Assembly (NCBI GenBank): GCA_046328115.1
Contig: JAXLXE010000004.1
Location: forward strand, 124,001 to 188,000
Direction: 5' to 3'
DNA: 64,000 nt
From: JAXLXE01 sp046328115
GTDB lineage: Bacteria; Chloroflexota; UBA6077; JACCZL01
In this document: piece after piece, positions 44,452 through 53,012 of the stretch
Layout of the letters: every line of letters starts with the position of its first letter
How positions within the stretch are numbered: the stretch's first letter is position 1
Notes under the pieces: generated by a model
Seen by the model: the letters and a program-made list of their open reading frames with translations, nothing else
Told to the model about the DNA's origin: nothing
Database searches by the model: none
Made by a program: the position numbers and the translations under genes

Positions 44452-45258
44452 GTGGACCTGCCGTCGCGAACGCTGGCGCTACGAGAGGCGGGACGGGACA
44501 TCAGCTTACGCACGCGACCAACTAACAGTCTGTCCGGCAGGCTGAAATGGTGGCACCAACGCGGGGAAGCCGCGTCCGGGCTGGCATTCGTTGGCGTGGC
44601 GGGGATCGCGGCCCTGGGCGGATTTCGCGCGGTGGATACGGCGGTGACTTCGGCAGTGGCCCCGGCAGCGCCCTGCCTGGTGGTAGCCGCGAGCCAGCTT
44701 GCGAGCCTGGCGTTTGCCGCGGAGATATGCGCGGTCTACGGCGTGGTCTTGAGTCTAGTGCTATTTTTCCGCCAGCGGCCGGTTGGGGCCGCGGCGGTGT
44801 TGATGCTGCTGGCGGGGACCGTGGGGATTGAGCTGGCATGTAAATGGTTGGTGTTCCAGCCAGGTCCGGGGGCAGCGATGCTGGGTATCTCACGGCCGGA
44901 CTGCCCGATGATCCCCTACCCGTTGACACAGGTGCCGGCGAGCGTGGCACCAAATTCGCTTCCGAGTGGGTTTGCGACGCGGGCCGCGTTTTTTGGAGCG
45001 CTGCTGCTGGGCCTGGCACCCGTCACGGCACCAGGGACCAGAAGGTGGCTTACGCTGGCGACCGTGGCAGGGGTCAGCCTGGTGGGTGCGAGCCGCGTGG
45101 TGATCTTGTGGCACTGGCCTTCTGACATCCTGGCGGGGATCCTGCTGGGCGCGGCGCTGGGCATGCTGGCGCTACGAGCGCTGGCGGTTGAACGGGCGCA
45201 GACCACGGCGGTCTATCGGCGGGGCGCGGCGGCGCTAGCGGGGCCGCTTCTGCCCTGA
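44452..45258 (+). CDS. PAP2-like membrane protein lacking key catalytic residues
   Basis: This 268-residue protein has about six membrane helices and the PAP2 layout: KWLVFQPGPG (motif 1), SLPSGFATR (motif 2) and SRVVILWHWPSD (motif 3). Motif 3 is intact, but the Arg of motif 1 (normally followed by Pro) is Gly and the PSGH histidine of motif 2 is Phe. The protein may therefore lack phosphatase activity or use a different chemistry. Start GTG 44452 has only a weak ribosome site. It diverges from the CaiB gene. Confidence 0.8.
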   Translation: MDLPSRTLALREAGRDISLRTRPTNSLSGRLKWWHQRGEAASGLAFVGVAGIAALGGFRAVDTAVTSAVAPAAPCLVVAASQLASLAFAAEICAVYGVVLSLVLFFRQRPVGAAAVLMLLAGTVGIELACKWLVFQPGPGAAMLGISRPDCPMIPYPLTQVPASVAPNSLPSGFATRAAFFGALLLGLAPVTAPGTRRWLTLATVAGVSLVGASRVVILWHWPSDILAGILLGAALGMLALRALAVERAQTTAVYRRGAAALAGPLLP

Positions 45259-45265
45259 CGGCGAT

Positions 45266-45289
45266 CCGCCCACGGCCGGCCGCGGGCGG
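45266..45289. terminator. Hairpin after the PAP2-like gene
   Basis: CCGCCC pairs with GGGCGG around an inner GGCC/GGCC stem, 7 bp after the stop. There is no T-run. Confidence 0.45.
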
Positions 45290-45330
45290 CTGCAACCGGA
45301 TCCGCGCGGGCTGGGTTTTCCAGGCACACT

Positions 45331-45348
45331 GCCCGTGGACACACGGGC
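45331..45348 (+). promoter_or_regulatory. Stem-loop directly ahead of the ogt ribosome site
   Basis: GCCCGTG and CACGGGC form a 7-bp stem with loop GACA. It ends 3 bp before the AGGGG ribosome site of the methyltransferase gene, so it may affect translation or end upstream transcription. Confidence 0.4.
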
Positions 45349-45360
45349 CAAGGGGTGCGG

Positions 45361-45894
45361 ATGATGACGGATGCCTGGGTTGCCACGTCAGAAATAGCGA
45401 CTGGCTGGGGCACGTTTGGGGCGGTTTTGACACCCGCGGGTTTGGCCCGCCTCACCTTCCCCGATGAGCCCTGGGTTGAGTTGGACGATTGGGTGAAGCG
45501 GTGGGCCCCCAGGGTTGAGCGACGAGCGGCGCCGGAACGCGCGGCCGAGGTGGCACGCCAGCTCAGGACGTTTCTAGAGGGCAAGCGCCGCGAGTTTGAT
45601 CTGCCGCTGGACCTGCGAGGGACACCTTTCCAGACCGCCGTCTGGCGCGCGCTCCGTGACATCCCGTTTGGCCGGACGGTGAGCTACCGCGATCTCGCGT
45701 CGGCGATTGGCCAGCCCACTGCGACGCGCGCGGTGGGTGCGGCCAATGGCCGGAATCCAGTCCCGATCGTGGTGCCGTGCCACCGTGTGATCGGCGCAAA
45801 CGGCACGCTGACGGGCTACGGCGGCGGGCTTCCGCTGAAGTCACGGCTGCTGGCGCTGGAGGGCGTGAACGACTCAGGGCGTTGGCGGGTCTGA
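45361..45894 (+). CDS. ogt: Methylated-DNA--protein-cysteine methyltransferase
   Basis: This 177-residue DNA repair protein transfers the O6-alkyl group of guanine to its own cysteine. The active site is IVVPCHRVIGANG with Cys140. The DNA-binding helix SYRDLASAIGQPTATRAVGA and GYGGGLPLKSRLLALE are typical. An N-terminal ribonuclease-like domain is present. ATG 45361 has AGGGG at 5 nt. It is a single gene between the PAP2 gene and the ABC importer. Confidence 0.93.
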   Translation: MMTDAWVATSEIATGWGTFGAVLTPAGLARLTFPDEPWVELDDWVKRWAPRVERRAAPERAAEVARQLRTFLEGKRREFDLPLDLRGTPFQTAVWRALRDIPFGRTVSYRDLASAIGQPTATRAVGAANGRNPVPIVVPCHRVIGANGTLTGYGGGLPLKSRLLALEGVNDSGRWRV

Positions 45895-46015
45895 ACGGCT
45901 TGCGGTATGCTCCGGGCGTCCCCGGCTCTCTCAAGGTCTCGCTGGCTCTCGCGCGGGCGAGTTTCGCAATCAGGTTGAGCGTGCAACACAGCGTGGTTCC
46001 GGGGTGGAGTGGTGC

Positions 46016-46963
46016 ATGAGCACGATGGAGACCGCCGGGCGGTACGCGGCGGTAGGCTACCGAAGACGGCGCTCGCCCCTTGGCCGGGACTGGCAGCTTG
46101 GCTACGCCATGGTATTGCCGGTGGTGGCGGTGATCCTGGGGCTCATCGCCTACCCGCTGGGCTACTCGTTCTGGCTGAGTCTGCACGACATCAAGCTGGG
46201 CGGTGAAGGCCGTTGGGTTGGCCTGGGGAACTACTACAAGCTGCTGTTCGACGACGGCGCGCGCATCCACCGCGACTTCCTGAACTCGGCCAAGGTCACA
46301 CTCATCTACGTGGGCGGCGCGCTTTGCTTCAAGTTTGTGGTGGGGCTGATCACCGCCTTGATCCTGAACGCCGAGATCAAGGGCCGCGGGTTCTTTCGCG
46401 CACTCCTCTTTCTACCGTGGTCCGTCCCGGGAATCGTGAGCGCCTACTCCTGGAAGTGGATCTTCAACGACGTCAACGGCCTGGCCAACAACCTGCTGAT
46501 CGGCTTCGGACTGATCAGCGCACCGATCCTATTTCTGGGCGATCCAATGGTAGCCATGTGGTCAGTGCTCGTCGCGGCCACCTGGCAGGGCACGCCATTC
46601 TGGACGATGACGATCCTGGCAGGCCTTCAGTCCATCCCGTCTGACGTGTACGAGGCGGCGGAGATAGACGGTGCCTCGACCGCCCAGAGCTTCCAGTTCA
46701 TTACGCTCCCGCTGCTCACACCCGTGTTCGTGGTGACGTTCATGCTGTCCGGCATCTTCACCACCAACGCCATTCAGACGATCTACATCCTCACGGCGGG
46801 CGGGCCGGCCAACGCCACCGAGACCTTCCCGCTGCTAGCACTGAGCCAGGGTATGCGGGCGTACGATCTGGGTATCGCGTCCACGGTTCCGCTGCTGTTC
46901 TTCCCGCTGTTCGGGGTCATGATCTACTTCCTGACCCGCCGCATGCTCAGGACGGAGGGCTGA
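46016..46963 (+). CDS. Carbohydrate ABC transporter permease (MalF-like)
   Basis: This 315-residue protein has about six membrane helices, starting with GYAMVLPVVAVILGLIAYPL, and the ATPase-contact EAA loop EAAEIDGASTAQSFQFITLP. ATG 46016 has GGAG 6 nt upstream. It is the first gene of a permease-permease-binding protein operon. No ATPase gene is nearby, so a shared MsmK/MsiK-type ATPase encoded elsewhere is likely. The GGPANATETFPLL block near the end is typical of sugar permeases. Confidence 0.92.
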   Translation: MSTMETAGRYAAVGYRRRRSPLGRDWQLGYAMVLPVVAVILGLIAYPLGYSFWLSLHDIKLGGEGRWVGLGNYYKLLFDDGARIHRDFLNSAKVTLIYVGGALCFKFVVGLITALILNAEIKGRGFFRALLFLPWSVPGIVSAYSWKWIFNDVNGLANNLLIGFGLISAPILFLGDPMVAMWSVLVAATWQGTPFWTMTILAGLQSIPSDVYEAAEIDGASTAQSFQFITLPLLTPVFVVTFMLSGIFTTNAIQTIYILTAGGPANATETFPLLALSQGMRAYDLGIASTVPLLFFPLFGVMIYFLTRRMLRTEG

Positions 46964-46965
46964 TC

Positions 46966-47853
46966 ATGGCGCAAGCTAGGGTGTCCGGGCCCTCACAAGG
47001 CGGCGTGCTTGTCTGGCTGAGCAAGAAGAACCGGGGCTACTACGTCCTGGCATACGTGATCCTGGCGTTCCTTACAGTCTGGACGGTTCTGCCGTTCTAC
47101 TGGCAGGTTGCTACGTCGCTTCGGAAGGACGTCGACCTGTATTCCCCCACGGTCACGCTGATCCCCAGAGCCATTACGCCGGAGCACTATCAGAAGGTGC
47201 TGGGTCCCCAGTCGCCGTTTGGCGGGCAGTTCGCCAACAGCCTCATTGTGGCGCTTTGGACCACCGTCATCGCGGTTGTGATCGGCTCGATGGCCGGCTA
47301 CGCGCTGACGCGGCTGAGCTTCTTTGCGCGGGCCGGCATCGCGCGGCTGCTAGTGTACGCATACCTGGCGCCGGGCACGATCCTCTTCATTCCACTGTTC
47401 GTCCTCATGCTCAACCTGGGGCTACGGGACACGCTGACGGGCCTCACGCTCACGCACCTGACGTTTTCAGTGCCGTTTGCCACCTGGATGCTGATGGGGT
47501 ACTTCAAGTCACTGCCCGTTGAGATGGAGGAGGCCGCCCTGGTGGACGGCGCCAGCCGGTTCACGGCGCTGTGGTGGATCGTGGTTCCGCTGTCCGCTCC
47601 AGCCGTGGTGGTGGTGGCGGTATTCGCGTTCACGCTCTCGTGGAACGAGTTCCTGTACGCGCTGGTGCTGGTCCAGGCAAAGGACAAGATGACGGCGCCG
47701 ATCGGGCTGACCAGCTACGTCGTGGCCGACATCTTCTACTGGGGCCAGATGATGGCGGCGGCCACGATGATGTCGCTCCCCCCGATCATCCTGTACTTCT
47801 TCGGTCAGCGCTGGGTGGTCCAGGGGTGGACGGCCGGCGCTGTGAAGAACTAG
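46966..47853 (+). CDS. Carbohydrate ABC transporter permease (MalG-like)
   Basis: This 295-residue second permease has six helices and the EAA loop EEAALVDGASRFTALWWIVV. TLSWNEFLYALVLVQAKD near the end matches MalG-type subunits. It starts 3 bp after the first permease. A stable stem-loop separates it from the binding-protein gene. Confidence 0.92.
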   Translation: MAQARVSGPSQGGVLVWLSKKNRGYYVLAYVILAFLTVWTVLPFYWQVATSLRKDVDLYSPTVTLIPRAITPEHYQKVLGPQSPFGGQFANSLIVALWTTVIAVVIGSMAGYALTRLSFFARAGIARLLVYAYLAPGTILFIPLFVLMLNLGLRDTLTGLTLTHLTFSVPFATWMLMGYFKSLPVEMEEAALVDGASRFTALWWIVVPLSAPAVVVVAVFAFTLSWNEFLYALVLVQAKDKMTAPIGLTSYVVADIFYWGQMMAAATMMSLPPIILYFFGQRWVVQGWTAGAVKN

Positions 47854-47866
47854 CATTCGTAAGATC

Positions 47867-47894
47867 GCGACTCGATGGTCCCCCATCGAGTCGC
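47867..47894 (+). promoter_or_regulatory. Intra-operon stem-loop before the binding-protein gene
   Basis: A perfect 12-bp stem (GCGACTCGATGG with CCATCGAGTCGC) has a 4-base loop. Lying between the permease and binding-protein genes, it could stabilise the binding-protein mRNA or partly end transcription, giving unequal protein amounts. Confidence 0.6.
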
Positions 47895-47938
47895 CACCCG
47901 CTGCTCACCCGTCACTCACAGGGAGGAGGGATTAGGGT

Positions 47939-49408
47939 ATGGCCCGATCCGTTGATTTCTCGCGACGTGGATTTCTAGGCGTACTGGCTGGGGTGGCCGG
48001 CGCATCCGCACTGGCGGCATGCAGCCCGCCCACCGCCGCGCCGCCCAAGACCGAGGCCAAGCCGGCCGAGGCCGCCAAGCCAGCAGAGGCTGCGAAGCCC
48101 GCCGAAGCAAAGCCGGCTGAGGCCAAGCCCGCCGCGGCCGCGCCGGCGGCGGCCGCGAAACCGGCCGAGGCGGCCAAGCCGGCCGCCGGCGCCCCGGTGG
48201 TTGTGTGGCAGCCACTCGACTATCTGCCCGAGGTAACCGCTCTCATGAAGGAGCGGTTTGACGCCGTGGCCAAGGAGAAGGGCCTCACCGTCAACTTCGA
48301 GGAGCTCCCGGCTGGCCAGGCCAGCACCGACCGCTTCAACGCATCGGTCCAGGCCGGCACTCCGCCGGATGTCTGGCGCGTCTTTGACTACCAGACGCAG
48401 TACTGGCGGATCCAGAATCAGACCGCGGACGTCACCGACCTGGTCAAGCCGTTCACCACGCAGGCCGGCGGCTACTGGCAGCCAGTGGACCTGACCGCCA
48501 AGTATCAGGACAAATGGTACGCGGCCCCGATGGCCGTGAACTGCTGGCCGATGCACGTGCGCCAGGACCTGCTGGACAAGGCGGGTGTGAAGTATCCCAA
48601 GGACTGGACCGAGTTCCGCGAGCAGGGCAAGCAGCTTACCAAGGCGCCGCTCTACTACTACGGACTCACCCTGGGGAAGACCAACGACACCAACAACCAC
48701 TTCCTGGGGATGGTGTGGACCTTCGGCGGCAAGCTCCAGAACGACGATGGCAGCTTTGCCACCAAGGCCACTGACGAAGGTTGGCTCAAGACGCTGGACC
48801 TGATCCAGGGGATGTTTAATGACGACAAGATCATCCCGCCTGGCGCCGTGAACTGGGACGATACCCACAACAACCAGGGCTACCAGAGCGACCAGTTGAT
48901 CGTCACCTCCAACCCCACGAGCATCTACAACTGGACGCTCCAGAACAAGCCTGAGCTGGCCAAGGGCACCAAGTTCTACAGCTACCCGGCTGGGCCTGCG
49001 GGCTCGTTTGGCCAGGTGGACGTATGGGGCCTTTCCATCTTCAAGAACGGCAAGGGCGGCGAGGGTGCGCGCACTCTGCTGACCGCGTTCATGGAGCCAG
49101 CCTGGTACGGCGACTACATCAACAAGAAGCTCAAGGGCCGCTTCGTCCCCGTGTACAAGGACATGATCAAGGACGATCAGTGGGCCAAGAACGACCTGTA
49201 CACGGAGTACCAGAAGATCATCGAGACCGGCCGGATCATGGGCTTCTCGTCCGCCCCGCTCGGTGCGATCTCCGAGCTCACGACCAAGTACGTCGTTGGC
49301 GACCTGGTGCAGGACGTGCTGGTGAAGAAGATCAAGCCGGCGGAGGCTATGGCGACGTTCGTCAAGAGCGCCGAGGAGATCTACGCGAAGCCAGAAAACC
49401 GGCGCTGA
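47939..49408 (+). CDS. Tat lipoprotein sugar-binding protein of ABC importer
   Basis: This 489-residue extracellular solute-binding protein (family 1) starts with a Tat motif (FSRRGFLGVLAGVAG) and a lipobox ALAAC, so Cys28 is the lipidated residue. An Ala/Lys/Pro/Glu linker to about residue 80 is characteristic of Chloroflexota binding proteins. The folded part includes RFNASVQAGTPPDVWRVFDY and the C-terminal EAMATFVKSAEEIY. The start is preceded by GGGAGGAGGG. It captures a sugar or oligosaccharide for the two permeases upstream; which one is unknown. Confidence 0.93.
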   Translation: MARSVDFSRRGFLGVLAGVAGASALAACSPPTAAPPKTEAKPAEAAKPAEAAKPAEAKPAEAKPAAAAPAAAAKPAEAAKPAAGAPVVVWQPLDYLPEVTALMKERFDAVAKEKGLTVNFEELPAGQASTDRFNASVQAGTPPDVWRVFDYQTQYWRIQNQTADVTDLVKPFTTQAGGYWQPVDLTAKYQDKWYAAPMAVNCWPMHVRQDLLDKAGVKYPKDWTEFREQGKQLTKAPLYYYGLTLGKTNDTNNHFLGMVWTFGGKLQNDDGSFATKATDEGWLKTLDLIQGMFNDDKIIPPGAVNWDDTHNNQGYQSDQLIVTSNPTSIYNWTLQNKPELAKGTKFYSYPAGPAGSFGQVDVWGLSIFKNGKGGEGARTLLTAFMEPAWYGDYINKKLKGRFVPVYKDMIKDDQWAKNDLYTEYQKIIETGRIMGFSSAPLGAISELTTKYVVGDLVQDVLVKKIKPAEAMATFVKSAEEIYAKPENRR

Positions 49409-49432
49409 TCGCGCGTCCACTGTGGACACCAG

Positions 49433-49458
49433 GAGGCCCGGGCGCTTGCCCGGGCCTC
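49433..49458. terminator. Bidirectional terminator hairpin
   Basis: A perfect 11-bp stem (GAGGCCCGGGC with GCCCGGGCCTC) has loop GCTT and is followed by TTGCT. It separates the importer operon from the convergent BNR gene. Confidence 0.85.
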
Positions 49459-49486
49459 TTGCTATCTCACCTGAGAAGAGAAGGCG

Positions 49487-51328
49487 CTACCCGCCGTATT
49501 GGAACAGGGTGCCGCCAAGGGCAACCGCGACCATGCCATCCGCTCCGCCATCGGTTCGGATGGGGCGGACGCAGATCACGGGCGACTCGCCCAGCCCGTC
49601 GGACAGAAGGGCCAGCGAGGCGCCACGATCGCGCGACTCCCAGACACCGCGGCTGGTGCTGACCCAGAGCGCGCCGTCCTGGGCGAATCCCAGGGACAGG
49701 CAGAGGCCAGTGATGGACGCCTCCGTGTCTGGCACGGTGGTCTCGTGCCACATGGGGCGCCGCTCGCCCCGCACGGTCTCCTGCGCGTCTGAACGGGAGC
49801 ACAAGAGCCTGCCACCCACGCTGACGTAGACACGGCCGTCCGCGGCAAGATCTGGCGAGACGACGACGGAGACGGGGGCGGCGCCGGGTGTGACGAGCCA
49901 GCGTCGCCAGGTGTTTCCCCCATCGGTGGACCGCCAGAGCGTGACATCCGCCTGATCGAGCGTAGCAATGAAAAGCGTGCGGTCCCGCGCGAACGCCGGC
50001 GACACCGCGACGGACAGGATGGCGGCGGCACTCGGGCTCCTCAACGTTCGCCAGAGGCGGCCATCGGTAGAGAGGAGCAGACCGCCGTCCTGCGCTACGG
50101 CAAGCACCGCCGCGTCCGTGGCGGCCACCGTCTGGTACGGGCGGTCGCTCAGCGTGTGCTGCCAGGACGCATCGGCTCCCAGACGGAAGAGGCCGGCGGC
50201 CCCGGCGGCCCAGATGGCTTCGCGTGTTGCCGCGATGGCGAAGGTCTGTGACTGGCTGGCGGGCAGCGTGGGGCTCCAGTGCTGCCCCCGGTCGGTGCTC
50301 TGCAGAACGCCGTGCTCCAGATCAAGCAGGCACAGACCGGACGAAGCTACGGGCATGGGCGCGACATCCAGCAGCAGGCGCGCGGCAAGTCCGTCACAGG
50401 CCTCTTCGGCGGCGTGGCCCCCTTCAGCGATCCGCGCGACGCCGATGGATGGGCGGCCGGCCAGGATGCTCTTGCCGTTCGCCTCGCTGACGGCGGCGAG
50501 GCACAGGACGGGGCCGATGCTCTCGGTAACGGTCTGCCAGGATTCCCCGCCGTCCAGGGACTGCAGGACACGATCTGGCGTGGCAGCGAGGAGGACGAGG
50601 CCGGCCGTCGTGGCGGACGCATGGACGGCGGTGACCGTTTCACGGTCAAGCTCCGACACCACGGCCCACTTTGCACCGGCGTCACGCGAGATCAGCAAGC
50701 CGTGACCATCCGTCCCGGCCAGGACCAATCTGTCCGTTGCAAAGGACGGCGAGACGGCCAGGCATTCCACCGCGGGCTCCTCAACGGGCAGCGCGACGAT
50801 CCGCCAGGCCTTGCCGGCATTGCGGGTGCGGTAGAGCCCGGTGGTGGTGGCGGCGAAGCCAGTGTGGTCCCGGGCGAACTCCGGCGAGAGCGCCAGGGCC
50901 AGGACCGAGAGATCGAGCAAGCCGGGGTTGCTGCTAGTCCAGTTGGTCCCGCCGTCGTCCGAGCGGACGATGCCGTCTCGCTCAGTGCCAGCGAAGACCA
51001 GGCCGCTCTCGGCGTAGTCCGGCGCCACGGCAGCGGCGGTGGCACGGCATTCGGTGAGAACCTGCCTCCAGGTGTGTCCGCCGTCGGCGGACTTGTAGAG
51101 ACCTCCCGCGCAGCCCGCGAAGAGCACGTCGCCGTGGCCGGCGAGGACCTCAACGGGAGGCGGCAGCGTGCCCACGCTGAGGGTGCTCCAGGAGCGACCG
51201 CCATCCAGCGACTCGTGCACACCAACGCCGCTGCCGGCCACGACTCGCTGGGATTTCGCGGGATTGTGCGGGGCGAAACACGCCACCGTGCCGCCGGTCA
51301 GAGAAGAGAAGGGGCGCCAGCCTGTCAT
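49487..51328 (-). CDS. Cytoplasmic BNR/Asp-box propeller linked to the chaperonin-like gene
   Basis: This 613-residue protein has about ten Asp-box motifs, including SLDGGRSW, SADGGHTW, SDDGGTNW, SRDAGAKW, SLDGGESW, STDRGQHW and STDGGNTW. Their spacing suggests one large or two stacked propellers. No signal peptide or membrane helix is visible, unlike the BNR proteins at the left edge. It starts 16 bp after the chaperonin-like gene on the same strand, so they are probably cotranscribed. It resembles the photosystem II stability factor (Ycf48/HCF136) repeat type, known as an assembly factor, but that match is at the repeat level only. Confidence 0.82.
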   Translation of the reverse strand: MTGWRPFSSLTGGTVACFAPHNPAKSQRVVAGSGVGVHESLDGGRSWSTLSVGTLPPPVEVLAGHGDVLFAGCAGGLYKSADGGHTWRQVLTECRATAAAVAPDYAESGLVFAGTERDGIVRSDDGGTNWTSSNPGLLDLSVLALALSPEFARDHTGFAATTTGLYRTRNAGKAWRIVALPVEEPAVECLAVSPSFATDRLVLAGTDGHGLLISRDAGAKWAVVSELDRETVTAVHASATTAGLVLLAATPDRVLQSLDGGESWQTVTESIGPVLCLAAVSEANGKSILAGRPSIGVARIAEGGHAAEEACDGLAARLLLDVAPMPVASSGLCLLDLEHGVLQSTDRGQHWSPTLPASQSQTFAIAATREAIWAAGAAGLFRLGADASWQHTLSDRPYQTVAATDAAVLAVAQDGGLLLSTDGRLWRTLRSPSAAAILSVAVSPAFARDRTLFIATLDQADVTLWRSTDGGNTWRRWLVTPGAAPVSVVVSPDLAADGRVYVSVGGRLLCSRSDAQETVRGERRPMWHETTVPDTEASITGLCLSLGFAQDGALWVSTSRGVWESRDRGASLALLSDGLGESPVICVRPIRTDGGADGMVAVALGGTLFQYGG

Positions 51329-51344
51329 CGCACCACCAGCGTCA

Positions 51345-52982
51345 TCAGGGCTCCACTGAGAGAGGGGCGTTCTTCACGCGGTGCACCACCACTTCGGAGG
51401 TCCCGATCATCATGGCCAGGCTGACGGCCGCCTCCAACGCGGCCGCGACGACTGGCAGCGGGTCTACCACGCCGGCCTCACGGGCCTGGACCCATTCGCC
51501 GACGGACACGTCAAACACCCAGTCTGGCCCGCGACGACGGGCATCGTGGACCACGGTGCTGGATGGGTACCCGGCGTTGGCGGCGATGACGCGGATGGGC
51601 TCGCCGAGTGCGTGGCAGAGCGCCTCGGCGCCGTAGCCGGCGTCGCCGGCGAGCCCAAGCGCCTCAACGGCCGGGATGCAGCCGACCAGGGCGGAGCCAC
51701 CGCCCGCGACGACCCCATCCTGGAGGGTGTGTCGGGCGGCGGTGACGGCGGCCTCTACCCGCAGCTTCAACTCCTCCTGAGCACTCTTCGAGGCAGCGCC
51801 GACGCGGATGACGGCGCCGGTCCCGGAGAGCTTGCCGATGCGTTCCCTTACCTTCTCCCGGAGGTACGCGTCGTCCATGACGGTGCTGAGCTCGTGTTTG
51901 GCAGCGCTTATCCGCTCTCGAATGGCAGCGCGGTCGCCGCGGCCGCCGAGGATGCCGAAGGCTACCCGCGTGGCCCAGGCCTGGCGCGCGGAGCCAAGAT
52001 CCGCCAGGGTGACATCCTCCAGCCGCTCGCCGGCGTCGTTACGGATGCAGCGGCCACCGGTGATGACGGCCAGGTCTTCGAGGATGCGCTGGCGCTGATC
52101 GCCGATGGAGGGGGCCTTCACGGCGACCACCGACTCCAGCACGCCGCGCTGCTTGTTGACGAGGAGCAGGCCAACGACGGCGTCCTTGATCTCCGGGGCA
52201 ATGACCATGAGCCGGCGCTCGCCGGCGGCGATGCAGGCCTCCAGCGCGGGCAGTAGCTGCTCGGCCCGCTCCAGGTGGTGATCCGTGCAGAGGATCCGTG
52301 GCTCCAGGACCCGCAGGGTGGTCTCGGTATCATCCAGCAGGAAACTGGAGACGAAGCCCTCCGGCCAGCGCACGCCGTCGATGTACTCGTAAGACGTGTC
52401 GTTGGCGGACGTGTCCTCGACGAGAATAGCGCCGTCCGGCCCCACGGAGTCCACGATCTCCCCGATGATCTCGGCCAGGCGGTCGTCGCGCAAGGTGCCG
52501 CGTACGGCCGCGCCGATCTCCTCGGGCCCGTCTAGCTCCCAGGCCATGGAGCGTAGCTCGTCCTGGACGACGCGGGCGGCGCGGGCCAGGCCCTCGTTGA
52601 TGCTGACGGGGTTGCCGCCGGCGGCGATGTACCTGCCAATGGCGTGGGCCAGGCTCTGGGTGAGCACAGCGGCGGTGGCGGCGCCGTCACCCACACGCTC
52701 GGACACGCGCCAGGCCACATGGCGCATCATCATGGCGCCCACACTGTCGAACGGGTCTGGAAGCTGGATGGTGCGGCGGGCGATCGTGGCGGCGCGGTCC
52801 AACACCTCTGGTGGATCGCTGCCCACGAGGCGGGTGATGGCCACGGTTCGGGCCAGCGGGCCCAGCGTGGGCCGCAGGAGGCCGGCCATCAGGTCAACGC
52901 CGTGGAGCAGGCGCTTCCTCGCCAGATCTCCCGCGATGATATTGGGATCCAGGTGTCCGGAGGGGTTGGTCAACGGGTGCAC
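51345..52982 (-). CDS. Degenerate group I chaperonin (GroEL-like) protein
   Basis: This 545-residue protein aligns with GroEL over its length: GVDLMAGLLRPTLGP, GDGAATAAVLTQSL, AVKAPSIGDQRQRILEDLAV, KLSGTGAVIRVGAASKSAQE and VVAGGGSAL. Several ATP-site residues differ. GroEL Asp398 (RVEDA) is Ala411 here (RVEAA), and the phosphate loop DGTTT is DGAAT (residues 99-103). The KG of TLGPKG is also lost, and there is no C-terminal GGM tail. The apical domain is present. It may bind but not hydrolyse nucleotide, or act as a subunit or scaffold. GTG 52982 is the start. It lies between an SDR gene and a BNR propeller gene in one run. Confidence 0.88.
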   Translation of the reverse strand: MHPLTNPSGHLDPNIIAGDLARKRLLHGVDLMAGLLRPTLGPLARTVAITRLVGSDPPEVLDRAATIARRTIQLPDPFDSVGAMMMRHVAWRVSERVGDGAATAAVLTQSLAHAIGRYIAAGGNPVSINEGLARAARVVQDELRSMAWELDGPEEIGAAVRGTLRDDRLAEIIGEIVDSVGPDGAILVEDTSANDTSYEYIDGVRWPEGFVSSFLLDDTETTLRVLEPRILCTDHHLERAEQLLPALEACIAAGERRLMVIAPEIKDAVVGLLLVNKQRGVLESVVAVKAPSIGDQRQRILEDLAVITGGRCIRNDAGERLEDVTLADLGSARQAWATRVAFGILGGRGDRAAIRERISAAKHELSTVMDDAYLREKVRERIGKLSGTGAVIRVGAASKSAQEELKLRVEAAVTAARHTLQDGVVAGGGSALVGCIPAVEALGLAGDAGYGAEALCHALGEPIRVIAANAGYPSSTVVHDARRRGPDWVFDVSVGEWVQAREAGVVDPLPVVAAALEAAVSLAMMIGTSEVVVHRVKNAPLSVEP

Positions 52983-53012
52983 ATCTGCGTACGTCTCATC
53001 TAAACCCCTCCC

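Noticed and set aside
51345..52982. Calling this gene groEL
   Set aside because: ATPase residues are changed, the GGM tail is missing and no groES is adjacent, so a functional GroEL name would mislead.
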